The position numbers and the translations under genes are program-made. Below the pieces are notes generated by a model that made no database searches, was not told where the DNA came from, and saw nothing but the letters and a program-made list of their open reading frames with translations. Shown here piece by piece: positions 11,901 through 22,262 of a stretch of 57,184 nucleotides of DNA (its first letter is position 1; every line of letters starts with the position of its first letter). Location of the stretch: contig BRYA01000170.1 in the NCBI GenBank assembly GCA_030267965.1, forward strand, positions 9,948 through 67,131, read 5' to 3'. The DNA is from Triparma columacea. Taxonomy: Eukaryota; Sar; Bolidophyceae; Parmales; Triparmaceae.

Positions 11901-13125
11901 GCTTCCTCGAGGCGTGGCTCAGCTCGAACCAGGGCAACCCCGCGGGCTTCGAGGACGAGGACGGCGAGTGCACTATTTTCCTAGGAGATTTCGTCGAGCT
12001 CATTATGGACACCAAGTGCACGAAGAAAATCAACGAGAACTTGGAGCCGATCGTTCTGCCGTACTTTGGAGGTGAGTTCTTTGTGCCTAGCGTTAGATAC
12101 CAACAAGCTTCATTCGTTTTACGTCACTAACTTACCTCCTTCGCTTCTGCTCGTTCTATTTAGATTTCGTCGCCAACATGCACGAAACACTGTGGACTGA
12201 GCGCTGGGGTGACCAACACGAGTTTTTGACCCTCGCTGAGAACCGTTCCAGCAGCGTTACGATGGCGACGTCTGGTAGTGGCGTGACTCGTGGTCGGTTG
12301 GTTGATTTTAGCGCATACGCTGACGTCGCTGAAATGTTTGAGAGGGGCAGCAGGCCTCAAAGTGAAAAGGCCTCGAAGCTGCTAGGGACAATCACTGAAA
12401 AGGAGGCCGTCAAACTCACGAGCTTCACACCGCAGGAGATCGCGAAGCAGCTAACCCTGCTCGTGCACGCTATATTCTGCGAGATACCCGTGGAGGAGTT
12501 CGTAGACGGACGCTACAGGAAGGTCGAGACGGGTCCGAATTTCCAGAGGTTGAAGATGATAACGAACAAGCTAAGTTTCGTGCTCATAAGCGCAATCTTA
12601 GCCGAGGAGGAAATAAACGCCCGCGCCTCCGTAATCGTTCTCCTAATCCAGACTGCCGAGAACTGCCTAACAGTCGAGAACTTCGATATGTTCGTTTCCA
12701 TAATCTCCGTCCTCGGATCCTCCTCCATCCACCGCCTAAAGCAGACCTGGGTCAAGGTCCACAGGATCCTACCCCGAAAGTGGGAGGCAATGCAGCAGGC
12801 AAGCGGTGGCGCTGGGAGACAACTGGAGAAACAAATGGGACTCCTAAAGCCACCCTGCGTACCTTGCATAGGGTTGGTGCTAAGGATGCTCATTAATTTG
12901 GACGAGGAGCCTGGGAGAATGGAGAACAATAAGGAGCTTGTAAACTTTCACAAGCTTCGAAAAATCGGGAACGTCTTCCACATGATTGACAACGCAAAGT
13001 CAGTGCCGTACACGTTCGCCCCTAACCCCGACCTTGTCAACCTACTTAGCAAGACACCGATGTACAAGAACGAGGACGCGTGCTGGAATAGGAGCAGGGA
13101 AATCGAGGCTAAGCTCAAGACGTAA
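8961..13125 (+). CDS. PH/ankyrin/REM/RasGEF protein (4 exons, 1310 aa)
   Basis: Guanine nucleotide exchange factor for a Ras-family GTPase. Exons: 8961-9070, 9128-11042, 11126-12071, 12164-13125, phases 2, 0, 1. Order: proline-rich N-terminus (1-130) with poly-Pro runs; PH domain about 277-377 (WKGFLEKKS, KGWQKRFVVI); poly-Asp stretch about 395-430; ankyrin repeats about 487-790 (TLLHICAKSG, GNTPLHEMAG, GYTALHWAARAG, GLMPLHYAAKEG); REM/RasGEF-N about 857-985 (IARLTHRAF, SFLLQYHKFTTP); CDC25-type catalytic domain about 1075-1310 (FTPQEIAKQL, NARASVIVLLIQTAENCL, KTWRxxH-like TWVKVHRIL, PCVPCIG). Its neighbour, 86 bp away on the other strand, carries a Ras-association domain, so activator and effector may be co-expressed. 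The domain family is certain; the target GTPase is unknown. Confidence 0.9.
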
Positions 13126-13298
13126 AATAGAATTTTAGGTTTCTGTGGCCAAAATAATGGGCTCTTCTTTTTTCAACCGCTTTTAACACACGACCCAACT
13201 GACAGATAGATTCCCTTCGTCCCTTCCCGTCCTATCATTTCCTTCTCCCCCATATCCTCCATCCTTCAAATTTTCTTCCTCCCCTTCTTCATACCTCT

Positions 13299-15831
13299 CT
13301 AGTAAACCCTCGCAACCGGTGCGACCGTGTGCATCTCATCCTCATCCAGCGTATAGTAGTGTATATCCCTATACTTAATAACCGTCTTCTCATCCTCCCA
13401 AGAGTGGTACCCAAGACTATGAATCATCCAATCATCGTCGTTCCTATCCGGGAAGTTCTCGTGCGCGTGAGCACCCCTACTCTCAGTTCTCGCACTCGCC
13501 GACTGTATGGTAGTGGTAGCGCAGGGCAAAAGGTTGCGGAGCTCCAGGCACTCAACGAGGTCGGTGTTCCAGACGAGGGATCTGTCTGTAATCCCGACGT
13601 CCTTGAACTTTGCCATGATTGAGTCGAGCTTAGTTACACCCTCAGACATCACCTCGCCGGTACGGTAAACGGCGGCGTGCTCCTGCATGGCGGCCTGCAT
13701 CTCGGCCCTGATGTCCGCCGTCGGTATAGGTCCATCGGAGTACCTCAAATCGTCCAAATCCTTGAGTGCGTCCATGCCCGCGTTCTCCGGTAACGCTGGG
13801 ATAGGTGCCCCGGGCTTGGTTATTTCGTTGATACGGTTGGCGCAAGCGCGACCGAATACGACGATGTCGAGGAGGGAGTTTGCACCGAGACGGTTGGCGC
13901 CGTGGACGGAGGCTGAGGCGCACTCGCCGGCGGCAAAGAGACCGGGGACTACCTCGTCAGACTCAAACTTACCGTCCGCGGTGAAGTTCGTCTTGATTAC
14001 CTCACCGAGGTGGTTGGTGGGAATCCCTCCCATGTTGTAGTGGACGGTAGGGATGACAGGGATAGGCTCCTTGGTGACGTCGACTCCTGCGAAGATGGCT
14101 GCAGTCTCTGAGATTCCTGGAAGGCGCTCGGCGAGGAGTTCGGCGGGGAGGTGGTCGAGGTGGAGGTAGCAGTGGTCCTTCTTGGGGCCGACTCCGCGGC
14201 CGTCGCGGATCTCCATGGTCATGGCGCGGGAGACGACGTCACGGGAGGCGAGGTCCTTGGCGGAGGGGGCGTACCTCTGCGAGTAAGTGGGGGGGGGGGG
14301 GAGCGAAAGCAAAGTAAAGGGGAGGAGGGTGGTCCGTTAGTGGGTTTAGAAATGGAAGTGTCACGGCGGAGCTCTCGATACCGGGGGTACCAGATGAGGG
14401 GCTTCCCGCCTTGCTCCCGTCAGGGCCTATGCCTTGGTCCCGCCTTCTCACCTCCATGAATCTCTCCCCCTCGCTGTTCCTCAGGATTCCTCCCTCCCCC
14501 CTGCACCCCTCGGTGATGAGGCAGCCAGCTCCGTAGATGCCTGTCGGGTGGAACTGCACGAACTCGGCGTCCTGGTTGGCTAGCCCCTGCCTCAAGACCA
14601 TGGCATTCCCGTCCCCCGTGCACGTGTGGGCCGAGGTGCAGCTGAAGTAAGCGCGGCCGTAGCCCCCGGTCGCGAGGACGGTGTTGGTGGCGTTGATGCG
14701 GTGGATTGTGCCGTCCTCCATGTTGAGGGCCATGACGCCCACGCATTTGCCGTCGTCCATGATGAGGTCAAGGGCAAAGTACTCAATGAAGTAGGTGGTG
14801 TCGAAGGCAAGGGAACGACCGTAGAGGGTGTGGAGCATCGCGTGCCCGGTGCGGTCGGCAGCGCAGGCGCAACGATGGGCCTGGAGGTGGGGGGGTGTTA
14901 GCATATATATAATGATATGTAATGATGTGTAATGATATATTATGATATATTATGGTACATAATGTTATATGATATCAGCCACACACAACTTCCTTCTTCT
15001 TCATCGCTGTCCTTTCTTTCTCACCTGGCCGCCCTTTCCGAATTTGAGACTCTGTCCTCCAAAGGCGCGCTGGTAAATCTTCCCGTCGTCCGTGCGTGAG
15101 AACGGTAGCCCAAACTCCTCCAGTTCCAGCACCGCCTTGGGGGCCTCCTTGCACATGTAGTGTATGGCGTCCTGGTCCCCTAGCCAGTCGCTCCCCTTAA
15201 CCGTGTCGTACGCGTGCCACCTCCAGTCGTCCTCGCTCATGTTTCCGAGGGCGGCGTTCACGCCACCCTGGGCGGCGACGGTGTGGGAGCGGGTGGGGAA
15301 GAGCTTGGTCACGCAAGCTGTTTTGAAACCATACTCAGAGAGACCCATTGCAGCACGGAGACCTGCACCTCCTGCTCCAACAACAACCGCATCGTATTGG
15401 TGGTCGACTGTTGTAGGGTGGTAAGATTGTATGGTGGTACGATGACGGTACGATGGTAGTGTGGATAAGAGTTAAGTGAAGATGATGTGAAGATGATGAA
15501 GTTGGTGTGAAGTTGGGCGGGCGGAAGGGGTAAGTGAAAGTCTGTTGATTTCTTGCTAATTTGGGGGAGTTGTGTGTATATATTGGTATATGTGTGTCAA
15601 TACAACCGCATAAACGCCATATATCCCCATATGTAGCCCTATATATAGATGTGTAGAAAAATATGGGTGGAGAAGGCAAAAACGATTGCCCAGACTTTCT
15701 ACCCCAATTTCCACTATTCCCCTAACATACGCACCTATAGTATAATCACCCTTCAGTGATGGTGCTGTACTCAACAAACGTGATGTAGCACCGAAGCGCT
15801 TTGAGCTTAATCTCAAGGAGGAAGAGAGCAT
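13299..15831 (-). CDS. SDHA: Succinate dehydrogenase flavoprotein subunit, mitochondrial (4 exons, 628 aa)
   Basis: Complex II subunit that oxidises succinate to fumarate in the TCA cycle, on the matrix face of the inner mitochondrial membrane. Exons: 15831-15735, 15407-15025, 14880-14452, 14276-13299. The ATG at 15831 opens a typical presequence ([13 protein letters not shown], then ATSRLLST); the longer frame starting at a TTG is not used. FAD-binding GAGGAG at 43-48; covalent flavin His in SHTVAAQGG (H74); VADRTGH-like [16 protein letters not shown]; substrate-side QFHPTGIYG and [10 protein letters not shown]. Length fits the family (about 610-665). Intron 1 (327 bp) and intron 2 carry TATA-rich simple repeats. 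It ends 173 bp from the convergent RasGEF gene. Confidence 0.96.
14901..14976. repeat. TAATGATATA-type simple repeat in SDHA intron 2
   Basis: About seven degenerate units of roughly 10-11 bases built on TAATGATAT, AT-rich, within the intron between SDHA exons 2 and 3. Confidence 0.75.
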
Positions 15832-16486
15832 AAGGAACAATGAAGAGAAAAAGGCTGTGGGACCCAGAATCCAGTTCAGAATGACAGGATGATTTCCTCG
15901 TCTCAGGCAGTGAGCAGTTCTTGAAGATGCACCAGGGATTGTCTAAGCACTACGATGGCAGGTCCCCGAGCCCCCCTACACATCAAGCTGCCCATCCAGC
16001 TGCTTCGTCACCTTCACCTTAATAGGCGTGTCAAGGCCGATTATGATTGTAATTAAAGCAAATTCATGTTGACGTCCGTCCGTAGCTATTCTTTTTTTAC
16101 GCTTCTACTAGTTATGTAATATACTATCGTATGGGAGAAGACGGAGCGTTCTTTCGCCAATCTTGTGCCCCTAAAGTCCCCAAGAGAGGGCCCAGATCCT
16201 CTTTTTCTTTCGGATTTCTCCAGATTTTCTCCTTTTTGCCCTTTCCCCACTCATTTCCATCAAGATACATCAATATACAGTACTAAGGCGCGGCTGCTTT
16301 GTTTTTCCCCGTATAATACGATAATAAGGCCATACAAACCTCTAAAAACCTCGTAGACACTTTATCTCCAACCAGCCAACGACAGGCTCGGGACAAGAAT
16401 TGGAAGAAATCGCTCTACCTTAACTTGAATCAAACTAAAACCTCGTATTCTACACCTTAATCCCCGCTTACAACCTCAAAACTACC
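15832..16486. other. Intergenic region between divergent SDHA and BMS1
   Basis: 655 bp between start codons of SDHA (minus) and BMS1 (plus). I see no coding frame worth reporting, no RNA gene and no repeat. It should hold both promoters; no motif stands out. Confidence 0.6.
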
Positions 16487-19400
16487 ATGGAAGCCCCATC
16501 TCAGAAGTCCCACAATAAAACAAAAGCCGGACGAGGGTCGAAGGAGAAGAAGAAGTCCAAGCTCTCCGCCGCAAAAGGCGAGCAGGTAAAGCGCCACAAT
16601 GTCAAGGCCTTCGGTGTAGCTAACACCGTCCGAACGAAGCGCAACATGCAACGTAACCTCGACAAGACTCACCAGAAGGAGTACGCTCCAAGTGAAAACG
16701 ACAGGAGGGTCAGCGAGCACACCCAGGGCGAAGAGTCCCCCAGGGCCTCCCCCGTTCGCGCCCCCCCCGTAACGATCGTCGTAATGGGACCCCCGAAGTG
16801 CGGGAAGTCCACTCTAATCCGTTCCCTAGTAAAGGTCTACACGAACCACAACCTAACCGAGATAGTAGGACCTATAACAGCAGTCGCGGCTAAGACTAGG
16901 AGGGTGACGTTCGTGGAGTGCCCGAACACTACCACGGGGATGCTGGACTGCGCGAAGGTGGCGGACTTGGTGCTGCTCTGCGTGGACGCTAAGTTCGGGT
17001 TTGAGATGGAGGTGAGAAGGGGAAAGAGGCAGGAGGACTGAGAACCGAGGAACTGGATTATCGGACTGACCCCCTACTCCCTACCCCACCTTCGCCCCCC
17101 CCGCAGACGTTCGAGTTCCTCAACATTCTTCAAACTCACGGTTTCCCTAAGGTAATGGGTGTCCTCACTCACCTCGACGAGTTCAAGACCGCCAAGGCCC
17201 TCCGCGCTTCCAAGAAGATGATAAAGCACCGTTTCTGGACCGAGATATACCAGGGCGCCAAGATCTTCCACTTCAACGGCATAATTAACAACAAGTACCT
17301 CAAGAACGAGTGCAAGCAGCTAACCCTCTACATCAACCGAGTCAAATTCAGACCACTACAGTGGAGGAACACACACCCCTACGTTATTATCGACAGACAC
17401 GAGGACATCACCGTCCCCTCTGGTCCTAACGAGGAGGACACAGGCGAGCGTACCGTAACGTTCTACGGCTATGTTAGGGGTACGAACTTAAGACCTAACC
17501 AAAAAGTTCACCTTATTGGCGCGGGGGACTTTCAGATCAAGGAAGTATCAGCGATGCCGGACCCATGCCCGTTCCCGTCGAAGAACAAGGTGAGGAATTT
17601 AGAAGGGGGTGAAGACACGTAAGGGGCAGGAGGGGGAAAGTGTGCTGGTAAAAACCCTAGGCTAACCTCAGAGTCAACCCCCCCTCCCCCCCCCCCCACC
17701 CCCGCAGGATCAGAGTCTGAGTAAGAAAGACACCCTCCTCTACGCTCCCCTCAGTAACGTCGGCGCCGTAATGGTTGACAAGGACGCAGTCTACGTCGAG
17801 GTCGGTAAGGGTAACTACACAAAAAGAGAGAACATACTCGCAGCTGACAGAGAGAGAGTTAACGAAGATGATGATGGAGAGGGAGGGTATGAAGAAATGG
17901 AATATGACCCGAACAGCCCGGCGGGGATGCTTAAAAACCTGCAGGATGTTAAGAATACTATCGGGGATAAAATGAAGGAAAGTCAACTCAGAATATTCAA
18001 AAGGGGGAAAGCTGTTAGGGCTGGGAGCGACAGTGAAAGCGACAGCGACGACGGTAGGGATTCGGGTGAAGAAGTTGACTCGGACAATGAGCATGAGGGG
18101 ACTAGGAGCGAGAGTTCTGACGAGGAGGGTATTCCCTCCTCTGATGATGAATCAGACGAGGATGAGAGGAGGAACTCGTGGAAAGTATCGGCGGCTAGGA
18201 ATGCGACGACGAACTTCCTGGAGAGGAAGAATGATAACAATGTCAATTTGCAGGAACTTGTCTACGGAGGTATACAAGAGGAAGAGGGAACAGAAGAGGA
18301 GGAGGAGGGGGGAGGGGGGGGACTACTAGGGGGAGAGAGGTAAGGGAAGACGGAGGAGAGGGGGGAGGCAGGACGTTTTGATGCAGACCTAGTTGGGGGC
18401 ACACCACGAAAGTTAGAGAACAGACGGAGAGATGACTTTTACTAACGACCCCCCCACCCTCCCCCCCCCGCAGCAGCGACGACTCGGATGATGATGATTT
18501 CTTCAAGATAAAAAAGCCTGATGAAAAACGGAACTCTCTCCTAGACGCTAGCGACTCTTCTTCCGTCGAGGACGGGGAAGACGATACCTTCAGGAGAGAG
18601 AGGAGGTACAAGATGCAGGACAGCAGCAAGGTAGGACTAGGTAACGGGGGGTGGGGGGTGGAGGAATGGATGGAGGAGGACGGGGGGAAAATCGAGAGCC
18701 TTAGGGACAAGTTCGTTACGGGGAATTGGGAGAATGAGAACGGAATCAAAGAGGAGGGGGGGAACCCGCAGGGGGGGGGAGACGATAGTGACGGGAGCGT
18801 TTACGACGATTTCGAGGACTTTGAAACTGGGGAGAAGGTCGTGGTCAGCGGTGAGGGTGGGGGTGAAAATGATGCCGATTATGATATGGATGAACTCGAC
18901 GACGTCGATACCTCTCAAATGACGGACGATGAGATCAGGGAGTACAACAGGCTGAAAAAGGAGAGGAGCAAGGCCGACTTCAACAAGGTTTACGACGGGG
19001 AGAAGAAGGACGCCGCCATGGAGGTGGACGCCGGGGAAGATGAGGAGAACGAGTACTTGGAGGTCCTCAAGAGGGAGAAGGAGGAGAAAATGCTAAGGAA
19101 CGCCACGGAATTCGGGAGCGAGGGGGAGAGGAGCAGGGTGAAGCACGAGGGCTACCGGCAGGGCATGTACGTTCGCGTCAAGCTGGAGAAAGTGCCGGTT
19201 GAGCTCCTCAGAAACTTCGACCCCACCCGACCGTTCGTCCTGGGGGGGCTCCTCCCCAACGAGTGCAGCATGGGACTGATACGGTGCCGCTTCAAAAAGC
19301 ACCGCTGGCACTCAAAGATCCTCAAGTGCAACGACCCGCTAATTTTCTCCGTCGGCTGGAGGAGGTTCCAGAGCTGCCCCCTCCTGAGCACCGAGGACCA

Positions 19401-20331
19401 GAACGACAGGCACAGGTACCTCAAGTACACGCCCGAGCACATGCACTGCTTCGCCACGTTCTACGGGCCCCTCGTCCCTCCCAACACTGGCCTCGTAGCC
19501 TTCAAGGATATCAAGCTTAGGATGAGGGGCTTCAGGATCGCCGCGACCGGGAACGTGCTTGAGGGGGACCAGAGCTTCGAGGTCGTCAAGAAGCTCAAGC
19601 TTGTGGGAACTCCCGGTAAAATCTACAAGAACACGGCGTTCGTCAAGGACATGTTCAACAGCGACATGGAGGCCAGCAGATTCGAGGGCGGGACCGTCAA
19701 GACAGTGTCAGGGATTAGGGGGCAGATAAAGAAGGCCAACGGGACGAGCGGTGAGGTCAGGTGCACGTTCGAGGACAAGGTTCTGGCCAGCGACATTGTC
19801 TTCTGCAGGACGTGGATGCCGGTGGAGGCCAAGAGGTACTACAACCCGGTTACTGACGTCCTGGACGGAGGGGAGAAGGGATGGAGGGGGATGAAGGGCA
19901 GGGCCGAGCTCATGATCGAGAAGGGGAAGCCCATCGAGGTCAAGGGGGACAGCGTTTACAAGCCCATTGTGAGGAAGGAGAGGAAGTTCAACGGCCTCAA
20001 GGTGCCCAAATCGCTGGAGGAAGCTCTGCCGTACAAGAGCAAGCAGAAGAACACGAAGCAGAAGAAGGGCGGCTACGCAACCAAGAGGGCGGTCGTGCTG
20101 GAGAAGGACGAGATCAAGAAGAACACGTTCTTGCAGAGCCTTACTACGGTCATGAGGGACAAGAAGAAAATCAGGAAGAAGGCTAACGAAGAGAGGATGG
20201 AAAAGAAGAGGAAGGAGTGGGCGCTGGATGAAGACGGTAGGGAGGAAGGGAAGAAGAGAGAGAGGAAGAAACAGCATAGAGAAAAGGGGAAGGAGGAGAA
20301 GAGGAGGGAGATGAAAAGGATCAAGGGTTGA
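16487..20331 (+). CDS. BMS1: Ribosome biogenesis GTPase BMS1 (4 exons, 1165 aa)
   Basis: Nucleolar GTPase of the small-subunit processome, partner of RCL1 in 18S rRNA maturation. Exons: 16487-17011, 17107-17589, 17708-18339, 18474-20331. N-terminal Lys-rich segment with HNVKAFG; P-loop GPPKCGKS at 101-108; GPITAVAAKTRRVTF and ECP (in place of a canonical DxxG) and THLDEF for guanine specificity; then an acidic middle region with long Asp/Glu/Ser runs and the conserved KFVTGNWE; the C-terminal AARP2CN/RCL1-binding portion has FVLGGLLPNE, KHRWHSKILK, GWRRFQ, TPEHMHC and a basic tail. Length matches family members (about 1,180). The acceptor of exon 4 is a NAGNAG (CAGCAG at 18471-18476) that would add or skip one Ser. 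C-runs of 9 or more precede acceptors 2 and 3. Confidence 0.96.
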
Positions 20332-20481
20332 GGGGGAAGTGGGGGAAGTGGGGGAAGGGGCCGATATGGGGCAAGTGTGGGACAATCGGGGGGAGGGGGG
20401 GGGAGGGGGGGTAATTGAGAGAAGAGTTTGATGACAAATATGACGTGTACGATAGATAATTAGGGTATCAGTGAGTTGGTA

Positions 20482-20925
20482 TCATTGAGGTGGTATCAGC
20501 AGAGCCAGGAGGGCTGCAGTAATTAGAATTGTAGGTACGGCAAGTCCGATGTTGACGTTAACTTCCCCGAAAGCTTTGTCACTGTCGTTGTCGTCGCTGT
20601 TGTTGTCGCCATCTCCTTCCAATGCATCGAGCAATTCACCAAAAAGCTTTCCAAGCAAATTGTCATCATCAACCTTTACGCCACTTCTCTTTCTACCGCC
20701 TGTCCTTGTCCCTGAATTAGATGGTCGGGGTTGGGGTTGGCTTTGGGGTTTCTTTTCACCGTTGAGGGGCAAAGTTTGCACAAGATATCGACGTTGTTGG
20801 TTGGAATATTTGGAATATTGATGATTATAACGGATAGGAGAGAGGCTCGTAAAACCTTGTATAGTTGTTATATATAATAGAACGAATATCAATGAACTAA
20901 CCAATTTCAATTTAATTTGCAGCAT
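20482..20925 (-). CDS. Small probable plastid-targeted membrane protein (147 aa)
   Basis: Family not recognised. The N-terminus is a hydrophobic signal peptide (about residues 5-24) ending in TTIQG, immediately followed by FTSLSP; a Phe right after the cleavage site is the hallmark of bipartite plastid targeting in red-plastid stramenopiles. A basic, Ser/Gln/Pro-rich transit-like stretch follows, then an acidic Asp/Asn/Ser-rich segment (NSDDNDSDK), and a C-terminal hydrophobic helix of about 20 residues (IGLAVPTILITAALLALLI) ending three residues before the stop. I infer a tail-anchored thylakoid or plastid envelope protein. Single exon; convergent with BMS1, 150 bp between stops. Confidence 0.72.
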   Translation of the reverse strand: MLQIKLKLVSSLIFVLLYITTIQGFTSLSPIRYNHQYSKYSNQQRRYLVQTLPLNGEKKPQSQPQPRPSNSGTRTGGRKRSGVKVDDDNLLGKLFGELLDALEGDGDNNSDDNDSDKAFGEVNVNIGLAVPTILITAALLALLIPPQ

Positions 20926-21202
20926 AAGGTTTGGAAACTCAAGATTTCATTTGAGCTGATTCAAAATTGGTTGGAAAAACTTATTTGGACAAGAGGGAGC
21001 GAAAGGGCGACGACATAGGGGAGGGGGATGATTCGTGCATTAATCTGAAGATATTTGGATTAACAAGGAAAACAAAATGTATTTAGTGCATTGATGTGCC
21101 ATGTCCATTGAGGCGCCATTTCGTTTTTGAGGTTCGGCTTTTTCTTCTTTCGTTTTGTTAGTCTCAGTTTCCTCACAGTATTGCCAAGGTCATGGTTTTA
21201 TT

Positions 21203-21955
21203 TCATTTGTGGATACTAGCGCGATGTCGTTTGAGATGGCCTTTGTGCTTCGCTTTGAAGTCACAGTCCTTACATTGGTGCCAGATCACGTTTTCGTTGT
21301 GGATCAATGCGCGATGCGTTTTGAGATGGGATCTTTGCTTCGCTTTGTAGTCGCAGTCCTTACAGTAGTGCCAGATCACGTTTTTATTGTGTATAGCTGC
21401 GCGATGCTGCTTGAGATTGCCTTTTTGCTTCGCTTTGTAGTCGCAGTCCTTACAGTACTGCCAGGTCACGTTTTTGTTGTGTATAGCTGCGCGATGCTGA
21501 TTGAGATGGCCTTTGTGCTTCGCTTTGTAGTCACAGTCCTTACAGAGGTGCCAGGTCGAATTGTTACCATCACCATTCCAAGAGTCAACGTTCTCGTCAT
21601 TATCGTCGACGTCGTCATCGTGGTTTTCCATCGTCATTCCTCTCTTTCGCTTCTTGCTCTTGCTGTTGGTCTTCCCTTCAGCAACAACCTCCACATTCTC
21701 ATCCTCATCACACGGTTGGCAAACAAGCAAATCATGGCGTACCACGTCATCATCTTTAACAATATCTTCTCTACTCATTCCTTCGACACCATCCGCTGTC
21801 GATGTACCCTTGTTCCCTCCTTGAAACTCAGCAAGGATACCAGGGTCCGCAGATGTAAATTCTTCCACCTTGAATTCATCTATTGAGGAGGTATTAGGCG
21901 CAAATTTGTCGATATGCGACCTCAGCTCACTAGAAGGCACCGGCACATACGACAT
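21203..21955 (-). CDS. C2H2 zinc-finger protein with four near-identical fingers (250 aa)
   Basis: Likely nucleic-acid-binding protein. An acidic N-terminal half (about 1-130) has a basic KSKKRKRG stretch that could act as a nuclear signal. The C-terminal half has four tandem 28-residue units, each of the form C-x2-C-x12-H-x4-H, with the repeated core CKDCDYKAKHKGHLNQHRAAIH read in parts as CKDCDYKAK and HLxxHRAxIH. Linkers contain N-KNVxW, not the TGEKP linker of animal zinc fingers. The units are also very similar in DNA (84-bp period, 21203-21550), so they arose by recent tandem duplication. Single exon, ATG at 21955. Target unknown. Confidence 0.85.
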   Translation of the reverse strand: MSYVPVPSSELRSHIDKFAPNTSSIDEFKVEEFTSADPGILAEFQGGNKGTSTADGVEGMSREDIVKDDDVVRHDLLVCQPCDEDENVEVVAEGKTNSKSKKRKRGMTMENHDDDVDDNDENVDSWNGDGNNSTWHLCKDCDYKAKHKGHLNQHRAAIHNKNVTWQYCKDCDYKAKQKGNLKQHRAAIHNKNVIWHYCKDCDYKAKQRSHLKTHRALIHNENVIWHQCKDCDFKAKHKGHLKRHRASIHK

Positions 21956-22191
21956 GAACTCTTGTATTTATCGGATTTGTCCAGTAAATAGATTGCAAGG
22001 TCCCTTTCAATCCAATCCTAAAATTCGAACCAAATTCGGACCAAATAAATCTCGATGTTGTTGTTGTATAAAGTAATTCTTGTGTTATAGTCGTCGGTTG
22101 TCTTTCTTCATCAAAATGTCTAAATTTTTATTAACTCTTGAGAACGTCATACTCCTGTCGACCCCTGATACTCTGTTGACTCCTCTTTTCC

Positions 22192-22194
<3 letters not shown>

Positions 22195-22239
<45 letters not shown>

Positions 22240-22252
22240 CCCCCCCCCCCCC
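22195..22252. repeat. (CT)n followed by poly-C
   Basis: Over 20 CT dinucleotides (22195-22237) followed by a run of about 15 C. It lies just beyond the stop codon (22263) of the nucleotidase-GPCR gene, so on the sense strand it is a poly-G/(AG)n tract at the start of the 3' UTR. Confidence 0.95.
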
Positions 22253-22262
22253 AAAAATTAAT

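Noticed and set aside
22195..22252. Low-complexity CT/C run as a structured regulatory RNA
   Set aside because: Simple repeat with no pairing partner; most likely slippage.
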